Made by a program: the position numbers and the translations under genes
Origin: CAZCAC01 sp964496575
Lineage (GTDB): Bacteria > Planctomycetota > UBA1135 > GCA-002686595
Direction: 5' to 3'
Assembly: GCA_964496575.1 (NCBI GenBank)
Contig: CAZCAC010000046.1
Coordinates: 1-61,026, forward strand
DNA: 61,026 nucleotides
Notes under the pieces: model-generated
What the model was told of the DNA's origin: nothing
The model's database searches: none
Seen by the model: only the letters and a program-made list of their open reading frames with translations
In this document: one piece after another, positions 25,521-34,778 of the stretch
Layout: each line of letters begins with the position of its first letter
Position numbering within the stretch: position 1 is the first letter of the stretch

Positions 25521-25636
25521 GCACCGAGTTTGCTCGATCGGACGCCCGTCCTTCAACGACGCGCCTTGGAGAACCGGGCCGGCGGTCGGTACGATCGGCT
25601 CCGTTCTGGCCTTTCCACCGCTTCACCGGTACTCGC

Positions 25637-28105
25637 ATGCAACTGATCCGGGCCTCGGGCTCAGTCCTCCTCGCTGGTCTCTGTCTCCACGGCTGCGCGT
25701 CGAGCTCGTCGGGCGTCGCACGCTCCGCCAGCCACCATCCACCGCGGGTCGAGAACGTCGACGCGCTGCACTACGCCCTCGACCTCACCATCGATCCGGT
25801 GCGGCGCGCCGTGGCGGGGAGCTGCACGATCTCGATGGTCGCCGAGGTCGACGGGGTCACCGTGGTCTCGCTCGACCTGGAGGAGCTCGAGGTCCACTCC
25901 GTCCGCGAGGCGGGCCGGCACCCGCTCGTGTTCCGGCACCTCGGCGGCAAGCTGCACGTCGAGCTGGAGCAGGCGCTCTCCACCGGGGACCCGCTCACCC
26001 TGGAGATCCACTACGGCGGGAAGCCACGGAAGGGGCTCCGTTTCGTCGAGGACGAGGATGGCCTGGTCGATCAGGTCTTCAGCCAGGGGCAGTGCGTCGA
26101 CTCGCGCTGGTGGTTCCCCTGCTTTGACTACCCCGCCGACCGCGCGACCAGCGAGATCCGGGTTCGCTTTCCCGCCCACTGGACCTCGGTCGCCGCCGGG
26201 GAGCGGGTGTTGGTGCTCGAGGAGGGAAGCACGAGAGTCGAGCACTGGAAGATCGACACGTCTCATCCGACGTACCTGACCACGCTCTGCGTCGGTGACT
26301 TCACCGTCGTCGAGGAGGAGTGGGAAGGCGTGCCGCTCTGGTACCTGGTCGATCCCGACCTCCTCGACCTGGTCCCGCCGACGTTCGACGAGACCGACGA
26401 TGCCCTCGCCTTCTTCAGCGAGCTCACCGGGGTCCGCTACCCGCACGCCAAGTACGCCCAGACCTGTGTCGGCAACTTCCCCCACGGGGGGATGGAGAAC
26501 ATCTCGGCCGCCACGCTGACCGAGAACACGCTGAGCGACGAGCTCGGCCATCGCAACGGCGACTACCACTCCCTCATCACCCACGAGGTGGCGCATCAGT
26601 GGTTCGGCGACCTCCTGACCTGCGCGGACTGGTCGCACATCTGGCTCAACGAAGGGTTCGCGACCTACCTGACCGCGCTCTACGTCGAGCACAGCGAAGG
26701 GGTGGACGCGTTCCGGGTCCGGATGCGGGAGCTGCAGGAGGAGTACACCATCGCGGATCGTGGAGCGGCGCGTCGCCCGACGGTCTGGGACTACTACAAG
26801 GACCCGTTCGACCTCTTCGACGACGGCCACGCGTACCCCGGCGGGGCGAGCCGGCTGCACCTCCTGCGCTTCGAGCTGGGCGACACCCTGTTCTTCGAAG
26901 GGCTGCGCCGCTACGTCGCCGACAACCTGGAGTCCTCGGTGGTCACCGCCGACCTGCGGGAGGCGATGGAGGCCGTCTCCGGCCGCGACCTCGGGGACTT
27001 CTTCGACACCTGGTTCCACTCGGCCGGCTACCCCGAGCTGGAGGTCTCGTGGGAGTGGGATGGCGGGCGCAGCCTGGTGGAGCTCGACGTGGCCCAGGTC
27101 CACCGGACCGATCGAGGCACACCGCCGATCTTCCGCGTGCCGGTCGACGTGGAGGTCCGCGACGGCGACGGGCGACGGATTCACCGGCTCCAGCTCGACC
27201 GCCGTTCACAGAGCTTCCTGCTCCCCGTCGATCGGGAGCCGACCTGGGTCCGCTTCGACAAGCACGGCTGGTTGCCGGCGCGGATCGCCTCCTTCAAGTC
27301 CGGCCGTGAGTGGCTGGCGATCGCCGCCGAGGACGACGACGTCAACGGGCGGCGCGACGCGACCCGGGTGCTGGGTTCTCTCTTCGTCGAGGCGGAGGAC
27401 CCGGAGACGGCGAGTGTCTACCTCGACGCGCTGGTCAGCCGGCTGCGGACCGACCCGATCGCCGCGGTGCGCACGGCCGCGGTGAAGGCCCTGGGCGAGG
27501 CGCCCGAGCTCCGCTCGCGGGTCTTCCTGGAGCAGGCCGCCCGCGGAGACGTCGCGCCCGAGGTCCGCGTCGCCGCCCTGGTCCAGCTCGCCGACTTCGG
27601 CGAGGACCTCCAGCTGGAGCAGCTGGCCGAGGAGGTCTTCGAGGAGGGCCTTTCCCGCGAGGTGATGATCGCGGCGGCGGTGCTCTACGCCGCGGCGTCT
27701 CCGGCGACCGCGTTCGACTGGCTGACCGAGCGGGGCAAGCTCCCCTCGCCGCACGGAATGTTGAGTGCGGGACTCGTACGGGTGATGGTGATGGTGAAGG
27801 ACGACCGGGTCCTGCCCGAGCTCCTGCTTCGCGCACGCGACGAACGCGCGCCGAGTCTGGTGCGCCAGGCCGCGGTCGAGGGGATCGGCAGACTCGGCCA
27901 TTCCCACCGACCGGCGCGCGACACCTTGATCGATCTCCTGGAGACCGACGACGACGACTACCGCCTGCGTCAGGTGGTGATCGAGAGCCTGGGGCGCCTG
28001 CGCGACCGTTTCGCGAGACAGCGGCTGGAGAAGGAGCTCGAGAACTGCATCCACTCTCGCGAGTGCCGTCGGATCGAGCGGGCGATCGCGATCTCGAAGC
28101 GCTGA
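25637..28105 (+). CDS. M1-family aminopeptidase lipoprotein with C-terminal HEAT-like repeats
   Basis: An 822-residue protein. A lipobox-type signal (LLAGLCLHGC, Cys20) predicts membrane anchoring. The M1 domain has the exopeptidase motif GGMEN and the zinc site HEVAH at residues 316-320 with Glu339 (NEGFATYL), 18 residues apart as in the family. A distal tyrosine is plausible in DDGHAYPGGASRLH. After a beta-sandwich, the last 250 residues are helical repeats of the HEAT kind (for example VRTAAVKALGEAPELR, VRVAALVQLADFGED, VRQAAVEGIGRLG). This resembles the ERAP/leukotriene-hydrolase family layout. It should remove N-terminal residues from peptides outside the cytoplasm. The gene is divergent from an unknown gene. 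Confidence 0.9.
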   Translation: MQLIRASGSVLLAGLCLHGCASSSSGVARSASHHPPRVENVDALHYALDLTIDPVRRAVAGSCTISMVAEVDGVTVVSLDLEELEVHSVREAGRHPLVFRHLGGKLHVELEQALSTGDPLTLEIHYGGKPRKGLRFVEDEDGLVDQVFSQGQCVDSRWWFPCFDYPADRATSEIRVRFPAHWTSVAAGERVLVLEEGSTRVEHWKIDTSHPTYLTTLCVGDFTVVEEEWEGVPLWYLVDPDLLDLVPPTFDETDDALAFFSELTGVRYPHAKYAQTCVGNFPHGGMENISAATLTENTLSDELGHRNGDYHSLITHEVAHQWFGDLLTCADWSHIWLNEGFATYLTALYVEHSEGVDAFRVRMRELQEEYTIADRGAARRPTVWDYYKDPFDLFDDGHAYPGGASRLHLLRFELGDTLFFEGLRRYVADNLESSVVTADLREAMEAVSGRDLGDFFDTWFHSAGYPELEVSWEWDGGRSLVELDVAQVHRTDRGTPPIFRVPVDVEVRDGDGRRIHRLQLDRRSQSFLLPVDREPTWVRFDKHGWLPARIASFKSGREWLAIAAEDDDVNGRRDATRVLGSLFVEAEDPETASVYLDALVSRLRTDPIAAVRTAAVKALGEAPELRSRVFLEQAARGDVAPEVRVAALVQLADFGEDLQLEQLAEEVFEEGLSREVMIAAAVLYAAASPATAFDWLTERGKLPSPHGMLSAGLVRVMVMVKDDRVLPELLLRARDERAPSLVRQAAVEGIGRLGHSHRPARDTLIDLLETDDDDYRLRQVVIESLGRLRDRFARQRLEKELENCIHSRECRRIERAIAISKR

Positions 28106-28127
28106 GCCCCGGGCCGGAAACGAGGGC

Positions 28128-28158
28128 GACGCCTCACCGGGAGTCCCGGGGAGGCGTC
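28128..28158. terminator. Strong stem-loop between convergent genes
   Basis: GACGCCTC pairs with GAGGCGTC and, after one A/G mismatch, CCGGG pairs with CCCGG around an AGT loop. It sits 22 bases after the M1 peptidase stop and 50 bases before the end of the convergent small gene, where a bidirectional terminator is expected. No U-tract follows, so the mechanism is uncertain. Confidence 0.5.
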
Positions 28159-28208
28159 ACGGGGGAGATTCCAGGTCGGCCCGCGGAGAACGCGGACCGA
28201 TCGTGTGC

Positions 28209-28454
28209 TCAGGCGTTCACGCTGGTGGCCTGGAGCTTGAGCTCGCGGATGTCGTCCACCGCGAAGTCGACGCTCTGCTCGCGTTCGATGTTGATGAGGC
28301 GGCCGGTTCCCTTGAAGGGGTTGAAGATCAGCGCACCCTGGACGACCCGGCCGTCCTTGAAGTGCATCGTCACCTTGTCTGCGGTTCGGGCGTTGAGAAG
28401 GATGTCGTAGATTCTCTCGGGTATCATTTCCCGGCTCTTTTTGGTCGAAGTCAT
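28209..28454 (-). CDS. Small Sm/SH3-barrel-like hypothetical protein
   Basis: An 81-residue cytoplasmic protein. A short N-terminal helix (IPERIYDILLNARTAD) is followed by a beta-rich part: VTMHFKDGRVVQGALIFNPF, then GRLINIEREQSVDFAVDDI. The DGR..GAL strand-turn pattern recalls Sm-like or SH3-type barrels, which often bind RNA or act in oligomers. That resemblance is visual only. The ATG at 28454 is favoured; the frame remains open to 28535, but the extra residues are low-complexity and overlap the neighbouring gene. It follows the Nudix-type gene on the same strand with 43 bases between them. Confidence 0.55.
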   Translation of the reverse strand: MTSTKKSREMIPERIYDILLNARTADKVTMHFKDGRVVQGALIFNPFKGTGRLINIEREQSVDFAVDDIRELKLQATSVNA

Positions 28455-28497
28455 TACGGCCGTCCTTCGTGGACGCCTCCTTGGACGCTGCGTGATC

Positions 28498-29139
28498 TCA
28501 GGAGAGGGGGATGGTCTGGTGGGGGAGGAGCTCATCGATCGCCTCGACGAGCAGTCGGGACCAGGACTCGAAGTTCGCCCCGCTGGCCGCGAGCTGCTGG
28601 AGCTCGGAGGGCGGCACCAGGCTGCCCTCGAGCTGATCTCGTTCGCGAATCGCCACCGATCCGCGAACCTGGACCACCTGGACCAGGCCGACGTGGACGG
28701 CGCCCACGGGGTTCGAATCGTCGTTGAGGATCCCCGCGGCGCGAACCGTGTAGTTCCCCTCGATGGAGAGCTCCTCGCCGATCTCGCGCGCCGTCGCGGC
28801 CTTGAACAGATCGGGGGGAATCCGTTCCGAGGACCCGGCGTCGATCGGGTTCACGTGTCCGCCGATACCGATGGAGAGCTTGTCGTGAAGGCGCTCTTCA
28901 CCTCCGGTATTGAGCCTTCTCACCTGGAGCACCTGTTCGTCGACGCAAACCATCGCGTAGGGAATGATCTGCTTCAGCGAGGGCGTCGCCTCGGCGTACC
29001 TGCGCTCGACGAAGAAGCCCCGCTCCAGGGCGGTCCTCTCGAAGGCTTCCCGGTTGATCCCCGCGCCAAATGGCGTCAGGCCATGCGGATAGCACTCGGG
29101 GAACAGATCTCCCCTCGGGACAACGAAGACGAACTCCAT
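28498..29139 (-). CDS. Nudix-type hydrolase-like protein
   Basis: A 213-residue protein. The middle carries a Nudix-like region: GIGGHVNPID, a spacer, then AATAREIGEELSIEG, matching the REUxEE core that binds metal. The spacing between the glycine segment and REIGEEL is longer than in the canonical 23-residue box, so this is a divergent member. The N terminus (MEFVFVVPRGDLFPECYPHG) and the C-terminal helix (WSRLLVEAIDELL) are not typical of nucleotide-sugar pyrophosphatases. Substrate unknown. The 43-base spacing to the small barrel-like gene suggests an operon. Confidence 0.65.
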   Translation of the reverse strand: MEFVFVVPRGDLFPECYPHGLTPFGAGINREAFERTALERGFFVERRYAEATPSLKQIIPYAMVCVDEQVLQVRRLNTGGEERLHDKLSIGIGGHVNPIDAGSSERIPPDLFKAATAREIGEELSIEGNYTVRAAGILNDDSNPVGAVHVGLVQVVQVRGSVAIRERDQLEGSLVPPSELQQLAASGANFESWSRLLVEAIDELLPHQTIPLS

Positions 29140-29460
29140 GAATCAAGCGCGGTGAGGCCGGGTGTTGAAGAGGTGGGCGGTGCGTTCGTCACCCGGCTGG
29201 TGGAGAGAGGCTCGCGAGTGATCACCGTGATCGGGCGGCTGGGGGAGCGCGCCTCGCGAGCGAAGAGCAGAGTCTAGGTGCGCATCCGACAACCGTCAAG
29301 ATCCTGCGGCATGGAGGGCGCCCTGCCACAAGATGTTGGGTATGAGTTCATCGGAATCACCACGTCCGACCCATTTCCGGGAATGCTTCGTGCGCGAAGC
29401 GTGCGAGCGAAGGCGCGAACGGCGCGTGCGAACTTCGTGCCCCGGTCGGACGAAGATGGC
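29140..29460. other. 321-base gap with no recognised gene
   Basis: This lies between the Nudix-type gene start and the 3' end of rnpB, both on the minus strand. It should contain the rnpB terminator and the Nudix promoter. A stretch rich in GCG repeats (about 29390-29440) could fold, but I see no clean hairpin with a U-tract and no protein-like frame. Confidence 0.4.
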
Positions 29461-29835
29461 GTGAGAAGACCTGTAAGCCGGATCCTGTTCTCCCGGTGTT
29501 GACCGGGAGCGGCGACCATTTCTCTGGGACCGACCTCGCGGCCGGCCTCGAACGACCTACCCGGGAGACCTCGACGCGGGTCGTCGCCTCGTCTCCCCTA
29601 TTTGGTCTTTCTCCGGGTGGGGTTTACCCTGCCGATCCTGTCACCAGGACCGCGGTGCGCTCTTACCGCACCATTTCACCCTTACCTCCTCGCCGGAGCG
29701 GGAGGCGGTATCTTTTCTGTGGCACTTTCCCTGGCCTCGCGGCCGGTTGCCGTTAGCAACCACCCTGACCCGTGGAGTCCGGACTTTCCTCCCCGGGACC
29801 TCGCGGGCCCCGGAGCGGCCGCCCGGTCTTCTCAC
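29461..29835 (-). ncRNA. rnpB: RNase P RNA, bacterial class A
   Basis: The minus strand carries the conserved RNase P RNA blocks in order. P1 is formed by GTGAGAAGACC at the 5' end (29835-29825) and GGTCTTCTCAC at the 3' end (29471-29461), perfectly complementary. Near the 5' side is AGGAAAGTCCGGACTCCACG (29790-29771), then GGTTGCTAACGGCAACC, CCACAGAAAAGATACCGCC (29723-29705), AAGGGTGAAA (29684-29675), the GGTAAGAGCGCACC segment, and the 3' CGGCTTACAGG element. The length of about 375 nt is normal. With the protein RnpA it removes 5' leaders from tRNA precursors. Confidence 0.95.
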
Positions 29836-29844
29836 GCCGCCGCC

Positions 29845-29874
29845 ATTGTAAACAGCCGGTCGGCGCCCCGGCAA
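29845..29874 (-). promoter_or_regulatory. Sigma70-type promoter of rnpB
   Basis: On the minus strand, TTGCCG (29874-29869) and TACAAT (29850-29845) are separated by 18 bases. Transcription would start about 7-10 bases downstream, matching the 5' end of the RNase P RNA near 29837. This is a sequence-based prediction. Confidence 0.6.
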
Positions 29875-29983
29875 CGAGGCGGTGACGGACCCATTATCCG
29901 GGATCGACGCTGGCCGCCATCGCGGAGAGACGAATACGATCCGTGATCCGAACTTCGCCGCGGGAACTGGCCCACCTGGTCCC

Positions 29984-32005
29984 ATGATCATCTCCCTTCG
30001 AGTCCTCCGTCCGCACGCCCTCCTGTCGCTCGCCCTCTGGCTGCTCGCCTCGCTCGCCCCGGCGGGGCCGGAGCCGGTGGCCCCGCTCGACAAGGAGGAG
30101 TACAAGGCGGCGGTCACCGCGTTCCACAAGGCGGGGGCCTCGGGCACCCTCGAGGAGCGGAAGCGGGCTCTGGAGACCCTCGCCGCGCTCGGGGATCCGG
30201 CGGCGCTGGCGGTCCTGGCGGGGGAGATCGGCCGCGTTTCCTCGGGGCTCCGCGACAGTCGCGATCGGGCGTACCAGGTTCGCTACCAGCTCGAGCGGAA
30301 GCGGGAGTTCCTCGATCTCCTGAAGCTGCGGATGGAGAAGGACCGCAGCCTGGAGCGATCGTACTCGGACCAGCAGAGCAAGCTGGCCGGCCTGCGCACG
30401 CGCCTGGACAAGCTGGAGCAGAAGATCGGTGACCTGGCGCCCTGGCACGAGGCGTTGAGCGGGGCCACGGCGATCTTCGCCGCCTCGCTCCCCACCGGGA
30501 AGCGGAAGAGCGTGGAGAAGAGGGTCTGGAAGGACGCCGAGGAGTCGCAGCAGCTCTCCGACCGCCTGGCCGCGATCGAGATCCTCGGTCACATCGGCGC
30601 CCCGGGGACGGCGGTGAGCCTGCAGAAGCTGATCGTCACCCTGGCCAAGGAGCGCGCCAGCCTCGAGCGCAAGCTCCCCAAGCTGATGCTCGACGTGCGC
30701 AAGCTCGAGAAGCGGATGCAGGAGGAGCAGGAGCAGCTGGGCGGTCGCTCGAGCATGGGCGAACAGTACAACCGCGCCAAGGCCGAGGCGGCTGCGGTTC
30801 AGAAGTCGATCACCGCGCTGGCGCACATGGGGGACGCGGCCAGCGAGGCGGGGGCGATCGCTCTCGGACGAGAAGAGGGTGCGGTGCTCGACAAGTCGAT
30901 CCAGACGCTCTTGCGCGCGCAGCGCAAGGCCAAGGACGGTGCGCGCAGGAGGACGCTGTCGATGCTCGGGAGCTCCGGCAGCGAGCTCATCCTGGGCAAG
31001 CTGCGCGAGCTTCTGTCCACCGAGAAGGAGGCGGCTGCACGGGCCGTCTTGATCGACACGCTGGCGCTCGCCGGGGACTCCGCCCTGGCCGAGCTGTTGC
31101 TCGAGAAGCTGATCCTCGACGAGAGCTGGCACGTCAAGAGCCGCGCCGCCGCCGCGATGGCTCGCTTGCGCCTGGTCGAGGCGATCCCGCTCCTGATCGA
31201 GCGCCTCGACGCCGAGCGTGGACGGTTGCGCACGGACTACCAGGAAGCCCTGATCTCGCTGACGGGAGAGGACTTCAGCACCAACGTGACGCTCTGGCGC
31301 CGCTGGTGGAAGGACCACGGCGAGGGTTTCGAGGTGCCTCAGATCGAGGAGGTCGAGCGCAAGGTCTCCGAGGAAGCCAGGGCCAAGGTGGGCACGACCT
31401 TCTTCGGCATCAGCACCGAGAGCGAGCGGGTGCTCTTCGTGCTCGATCTGTCCGGGTCGATGGAGTTCTCCATGGTGCCGCGCGACAACCCCGACGACGA
31501 TCCGGGCCGGCCTTTCGACATGCCGCGGGATGGCGAGAACTCCCGCCTCGACGAGGCGAAGCTCGCGCTCAACAAGGCGATCGGCGGAACCGAGGAGGGC
31601 GCGACCTTCAACGTGGTCTTCTACGCCAGCGACGTCTGGACCTGGCAGGACAACCTGGTCGAGATGACCTCGGACACCCGCTCCGACGCCCTGCGGATGA
31701 TCGAGGAGCTGAACGGAGTGGGGGGGACGAACATCTACGGCGCTCTCAGCACGGCCCTCGAGCTGGCCGGTGCCGACTCGGACGACGAGTGGAAGGAGCC
31801 CGAGATCGACACGATCTTCTTCCTCTCCGACGGCCGTGCCTCGGTCGGCCTGACCACCAACTCCGATGAGATCCTCAGTCACGTGCGCGATCTGAACGCT
31901 TCGACCGGGATCGTGATTCACACGATCGGTCTGTCGGGCGCCCAGGACGCCTACCTGCTCCGGAGCCTCGCGGAGCAGAATGGGGGGAAGTACGTGGCGA
32001 GGTAG
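29984..32005 (+). CDS. Exported HEAT-repeat / von Willebrand factor A domain protein
   Basis: A 673-residue protein. A signal peptide (LLSLALWLLASLAPAG) is followed by two long charged helical segments likely to form coiled coils (about residues 90-150 and 215-265). HEAT-like repeats come next (LIDTLALAGDSALAELLLEKL, RAAAAMARLRLVEAIPLLIERL). The C-terminal vWA domain has the MIDAS motif DLSGS at residues 488-492 and the later LSDGRAS and TNIYGAL elements, so metal-dependent ligand binding is possible. It is likely periplasmic or surface-located. I chose the ATG at 29984 because the longer frame from 29882 lacks a proper signal. It is divergent from rnpB. Confidence 0.8.
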   Translation: MIISLRVLRPHALLSLALWLLASLAPAGPEPVAPLDKEEYKAAVTAFHKAGASGTLEERKRALETLAALGDPAALAVLAGEIGRVSSGLRDSRDRAYQVRYQLERKREFLDLLKLRMEKDRSLERSYSDQQSKLAGLRTRLDKLEQKIGDLAPWHEALSGATAIFAASLPTGKRKSVEKRVWKDAEESQQLSDRLAAIEILGHIGAPGTAVSLQKLIVTLAKERASLERKLPKLMLDVRKLEKRMQEEQEQLGGRSSMGEQYNRAKAEAAAVQKSITALAHMGDAASEAGAIALGREEGAVLDKSIQTLLRAQRKAKDGARRRTLSMLGSSGSELILGKLRELLSTEKEAAARAVLIDTLALAGDSALAELLLEKLILDESWHVKSRAAAAMARLRLVEAIPLLIERLDAERGRLRTDYQEALISLTGEDFSTNVTLWRRWWKDHGEGFEVPQIEEVERKVSEEARAKVGTTFFGISTESERVLFVLDLSGSMEFSMVPRDNPDDDPGRPFDMPRDGENSRLDEAKLALNKAIGGTEEGATFNVVFYASDVWTWQDNLVEMTSDTRSDALRMIEELNGVGGTNIYGALSTALELAGADSDDEWKEPEIDTIFFLSDGRASVGLTTNSDEILSHVRDLNASTGIVIHTIGLSGAQDAYLLRSLAEQNGGKYVAR

Positions 32006-32174
32006 TGGGGGCGTTCCGTCCGCCCTCGGCCAACGCCACACCCCCACGGGTCCTTCCCGCTCGCCTGCGATCGATCATCCAGCCCCTGCGACCTCTCACG
32101 AGTCGTTCACCCGATCCCTCCGAACGAGCGCTCCCCGTCTCCCGCCCAATACCCCCGACCCGAAGCGCTGCCAC

Positions 32175-34112
32175 TCAGGGCCGCTGCGGTTTCTGCAGGA
32201 CTGGAATCCTGGGGCGGCCGCCCTTTTGAATGGCCTGCATCCGCCCCTGGATCTGTCGGACGAGCTTCGGGCGTCCCGCGGCCCGGGCATCGGCGATCGC
32301 CTCGGCGACGGCGGCCAGCGCCTCCTCCTTGCGCCCCAGGTTGGCCAGCGCCGACGCCCGCGTGTCGTGGGCGCGCGCCCGGGCGGCCAGTTCCTTCGGC
32401 TCCGTTGCCTGACCCAGCGAGGTGACCAACCGCCGCCCCAGCTCTTCCGCGTAGGTCGGATCGTAGAGCTCCGGCTCCATCGCCACGGCGGTGATCTCGG
32501 CGAGTCGCAGGCAGGGGGCGATGAAGTTCGGCTCTTCGATCAGCTCCGGAGAAATGCTCAGCGCGGACCGCATGTTGTTCACCCCCCCCGGAATGCGGCC
32601 CATCAGGACCGCCGACCAGCCCGTCAGGAACGCCTCCTCGGTCATCCCGGGATCGAGCTCGAGCCCCTTTGCGAAGAGCCTCTTCGCCTCACCCATCCGG
32701 TTCGACGCGGCGAGTATGAGGCCGAGGTTGTAGCTCGTCTTGGCCTGGTCGGGATCGATCGAGAGGGACTTGCGGTAGGCCGCCTCCGCGAGGTCGAACC
32801 GGCCGGCGGCCTTGTGCTGATCGCAGAGGTGCTCGTACGCCCGCGTATTCCGCGGACGCTTGTCGATCACGTCCTGCCAGATTCCGCTGAGCGTGCGGAA
32901 GTCCGCGTTGCGCTGGAAGGTGACGAGACCGAGCGCGACGACGACGAGCGCAACCAGCGCGCCCCTGGCCGGCGCGGGCACGCGCCCGAGCAGCCGGTAC
33001 GTCCCGATCACGATCAAGGTGAGCAACCCCGCGAGCGGCAGGACCAGGCGGTGCTCCGCGACGGGGGCCCCGGTGATCGGAATGAAGCTCGAGGTGGGCG
33101 CGAGCACGGCGAAGACTCCCAGGGCGACGACCCCGAGGGGCGCCCGGCGCCAGGTGGCCCAGACACTCGCTCCGAAGAGCAGGAGGATGGCCAGCGCCGA
33201 CGGCCAGACCTCGCCGAGCCCGACGGCGATCGGCCAGTCGGAGGCGTCGATGACCAGGGGATGGGGCCAGAGGACGAGGCGAAGGTAGTACAGCAGCACC
33301 TCGCTCTGGGTCAGTAGCCAGCTCCACCCCGTGATCCCCTGAGCACCGAAGCCGACGAACTCGCCGCGGTCCGAGCCGACGAGGCTCCAGACGAGTACGC
33401 CCCAGGTGGCGGCGAGGGAGAGGTGCAGCTTCCAGTGTCGGCCGAGGGCTTCGCGGAAGCTGCCCGAGTGAACGGCGCGGTCCCAGAAGAGGACGATCAG
33501 CGGCGCCGAGACCATGACTTCCTTGCACGCCATGCCCAGCGCGCAGCTGAGCGCGCTCAGGGTGATCCAGCGCCCCGAGCACTCGCCGCTCAGCGCACGG
33601 GCCGCGCCGAGGAGAGTCAGGAGGTAGAAAAACGCGACGAGCGTCTCGTTGCGGTAGGAGACGTGGTTGATCGCGGCGGTGTGTAGGGGGTGGACCACCC
33701 ACAGGGCGGCGATGGCGAGGGCGAGTAGCGATGCAACCCGCGCGGCGAAGAACCGCGCCAGGACGGCGCGAGCCAGGATCAGGAGACACACCGCGGACGC
33801 GAGGTGTGTGAGCAGGTTGAAGACGTGGTACCCGGTCACGTCGAGCCCGTTCCCGCTGATCGCCTTGGCGAGGGTGAAGTTGACCGCCAGCGAGAGGGCG
33901 ACGAGGGGGCGGCCGCTGGCGCATGAGCCGTCGGGCGCACCCATCGCGGTCACGACGTCGGGGAGCTGGCGAACGTTGTAGCTCTCCTCGATGCTGATCC
34001 GGTCGTCGAAGACGAAGGGGTTCTCGAAGTGATTCGAGTACACGGCGACCCCCGCGACCACGATGGCCAGGATCGAGAGCCACAAGCTGCGCTTCCGGGA
34101 AGCGTCCGACAT
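32175..34112 (-). CDS. TMTC-like membrane glycosyltransferase-type protein with TPR repeats
   Basis: A 645-residue protein. The N-terminal two thirds is a multi-pass membrane region with an early FENPFVFDDRISIEES loop; acidic loops of this type hold catalytic residues in GT-C glycosyltransferases. Further hallmarks are ALWVVHPLHTAAINHVSYRNE and GRPLVALSLAVNF. About four tetratricopeptide repeats follow (FDLAEAAYRKSLSIDPDQAKTS, MGEAKRLFAKGLELDPG). This layout matches bacterial relatives of TMTC O-mannosyltransferases, which glycosylate exported proteins from lipid-linked sugars. Activity is inferred from the architecture. It is convergent with the vWA gene. Confidence 0.75.
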   Translation of the reverse strand: MSDASRKRSLWLSILAIVVAGVAVYSNHFENPFVFDDRISIEESYNVRQLPDVVTAMGAPDGSCASGRPLVALSLAVNFTLAKAISGNGLDVTGYHVFNLLTHLASAVCLLILARAVLARFFAARVASLLALAIAALWVVHPLHTAAINHVSYRNETLVAFFYLLTLLGAARALSGECSGRWITLSALSCALGMACKEVMVSAPLIVLFWDRAVHSGSFREALGRHWKLHLSLAATWGVLVWSLVGSDRGEFVGFGAQGITGWSWLLTQSEVLLYYLRLVLWPHPLVIDASDWPIAVGLGEVWPSALAILLLFGASVWATWRRAPLGVVALGVFAVLAPTSSFIPITGAPVAEHRLVLPLAGLLTLIVIGTYRLLGRVPAPARGALVALVVVALGLVTFQRNADFRTLSGIWQDVIDKRPRNTRAYEHLCDQHKAAGRFDLAEAAYRKSLSIDPDQAKTSYNLGLILAASNRMGEAKRLFAKGLELDPGMTEEAFLTGWSAVLMGRIPGGVNNMRSALSISPELIEEPNFIAPCLRLAEITAVAMEPELYDPTYAEELGRRLVTSLGQATEPKELAARARAHDTRASALANLGRKEEALAAVAEAIADARAAGRPKLVRQIQGRMQAIQKGGRPRIPVLQKPQRP

Positions 34113-34778
34113 CCCCTGAGTCTAGACCGTCGAAGACGGCGCGAACAGGCGGCTGTCGGTCCTGTCGCTCGGGGGCCCCGCCGTCCTCGCCGGAGACCGG
34201 CAGCCGGGGTGGAGCCGAGGCGGGCGAGGGGGAGCACCGACGCGGCCGGGGTAGCCGGGTCAAGTCCGAGACGAGCACGGGCGGTGGTCGCGGATTCGGC
34301 GGCGGGCTGGCGTGCCTCGCAACCTGCTCGAGGCGCGGGGTCCGGGCCCGATCGGTCGTGGGTGGACCAGCGACGCACGTCGGCCGCGAGCTCGGACAGG
34401 GACGCGTCCCCCTCGAGGGGACGAAGGACGCCGTGCAACCCGTACATCACGACGACCAGGCTGAAGATGTCGGTGCGAGCATCGACCCCTCTGCGACGGA
34501 TTCGATCTGCTTCAGGGAGAGTGATTATGGATAAGAGATATAAATCTTCGGCATTCCCCGAAGTACTGCACAAGGCCTCGACCGACAGGGGGATCCGGAT
34601 GTCTGTTGATGGCCAATCTCCCCACCACCCCTCGGCAAACGAAAAAGCGTGGATAGAGTGTCTGCAGTCGGTCTCGGGTTCCGCTCCCCGGGACGGAGGG
34701 CATCGAGACCCCTGGCCTGCCCCGCCCCGCACTGCTCTCGCGGCAGACTTCGAAGACATCACTACGAGGAGACCATCC
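34113..34778. other. 666-base region without an intact gene; holds a kinase remnant
   Basis: Divergent spacer between the TMTC-like gene and the 14-repeat FG-GAP gene. It contains the Ser/Thr kinase-like fragment described separately and, at its right end, a more AT-rich stretch (about 34520-34660) likely to include the promoter of the FG-GAP gene. A GAGGAG lies about 10 bases before the ATG at 34779. No RNA gene was recognised. Confidence 0.5.
34360..34500 (-). pseudogene. Remnant of a Ser/Thr protein kinase gene
   Basis: On the minus strand the text GVDARTDIFSLVVVMYGL matches kinase subdomain IX (usual pattern SDIFSLGVVLYEL). It is followed after only some 15 residues by SELAADVRRWSTHD, which resembles the end of planctomycete kinase domains (LAADLRRWL). 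In intact kinases these two blocks are separated by roughly 70-90 residues, so an internal deletion is likely. No ATP-binding loop, HRD or DFG is found upstream. I regard it as a decayed fragment of a gene like the kinase at 48173-51013. Confidence 0.5.

Noticed and set aside
34029..34778. Upstream extension of the FG-GAP reading frame
   Set aside because: The extra 250 codons show no signal peptide or domain and overlap the kinase remnant; the signal peptide appears only from 34779.
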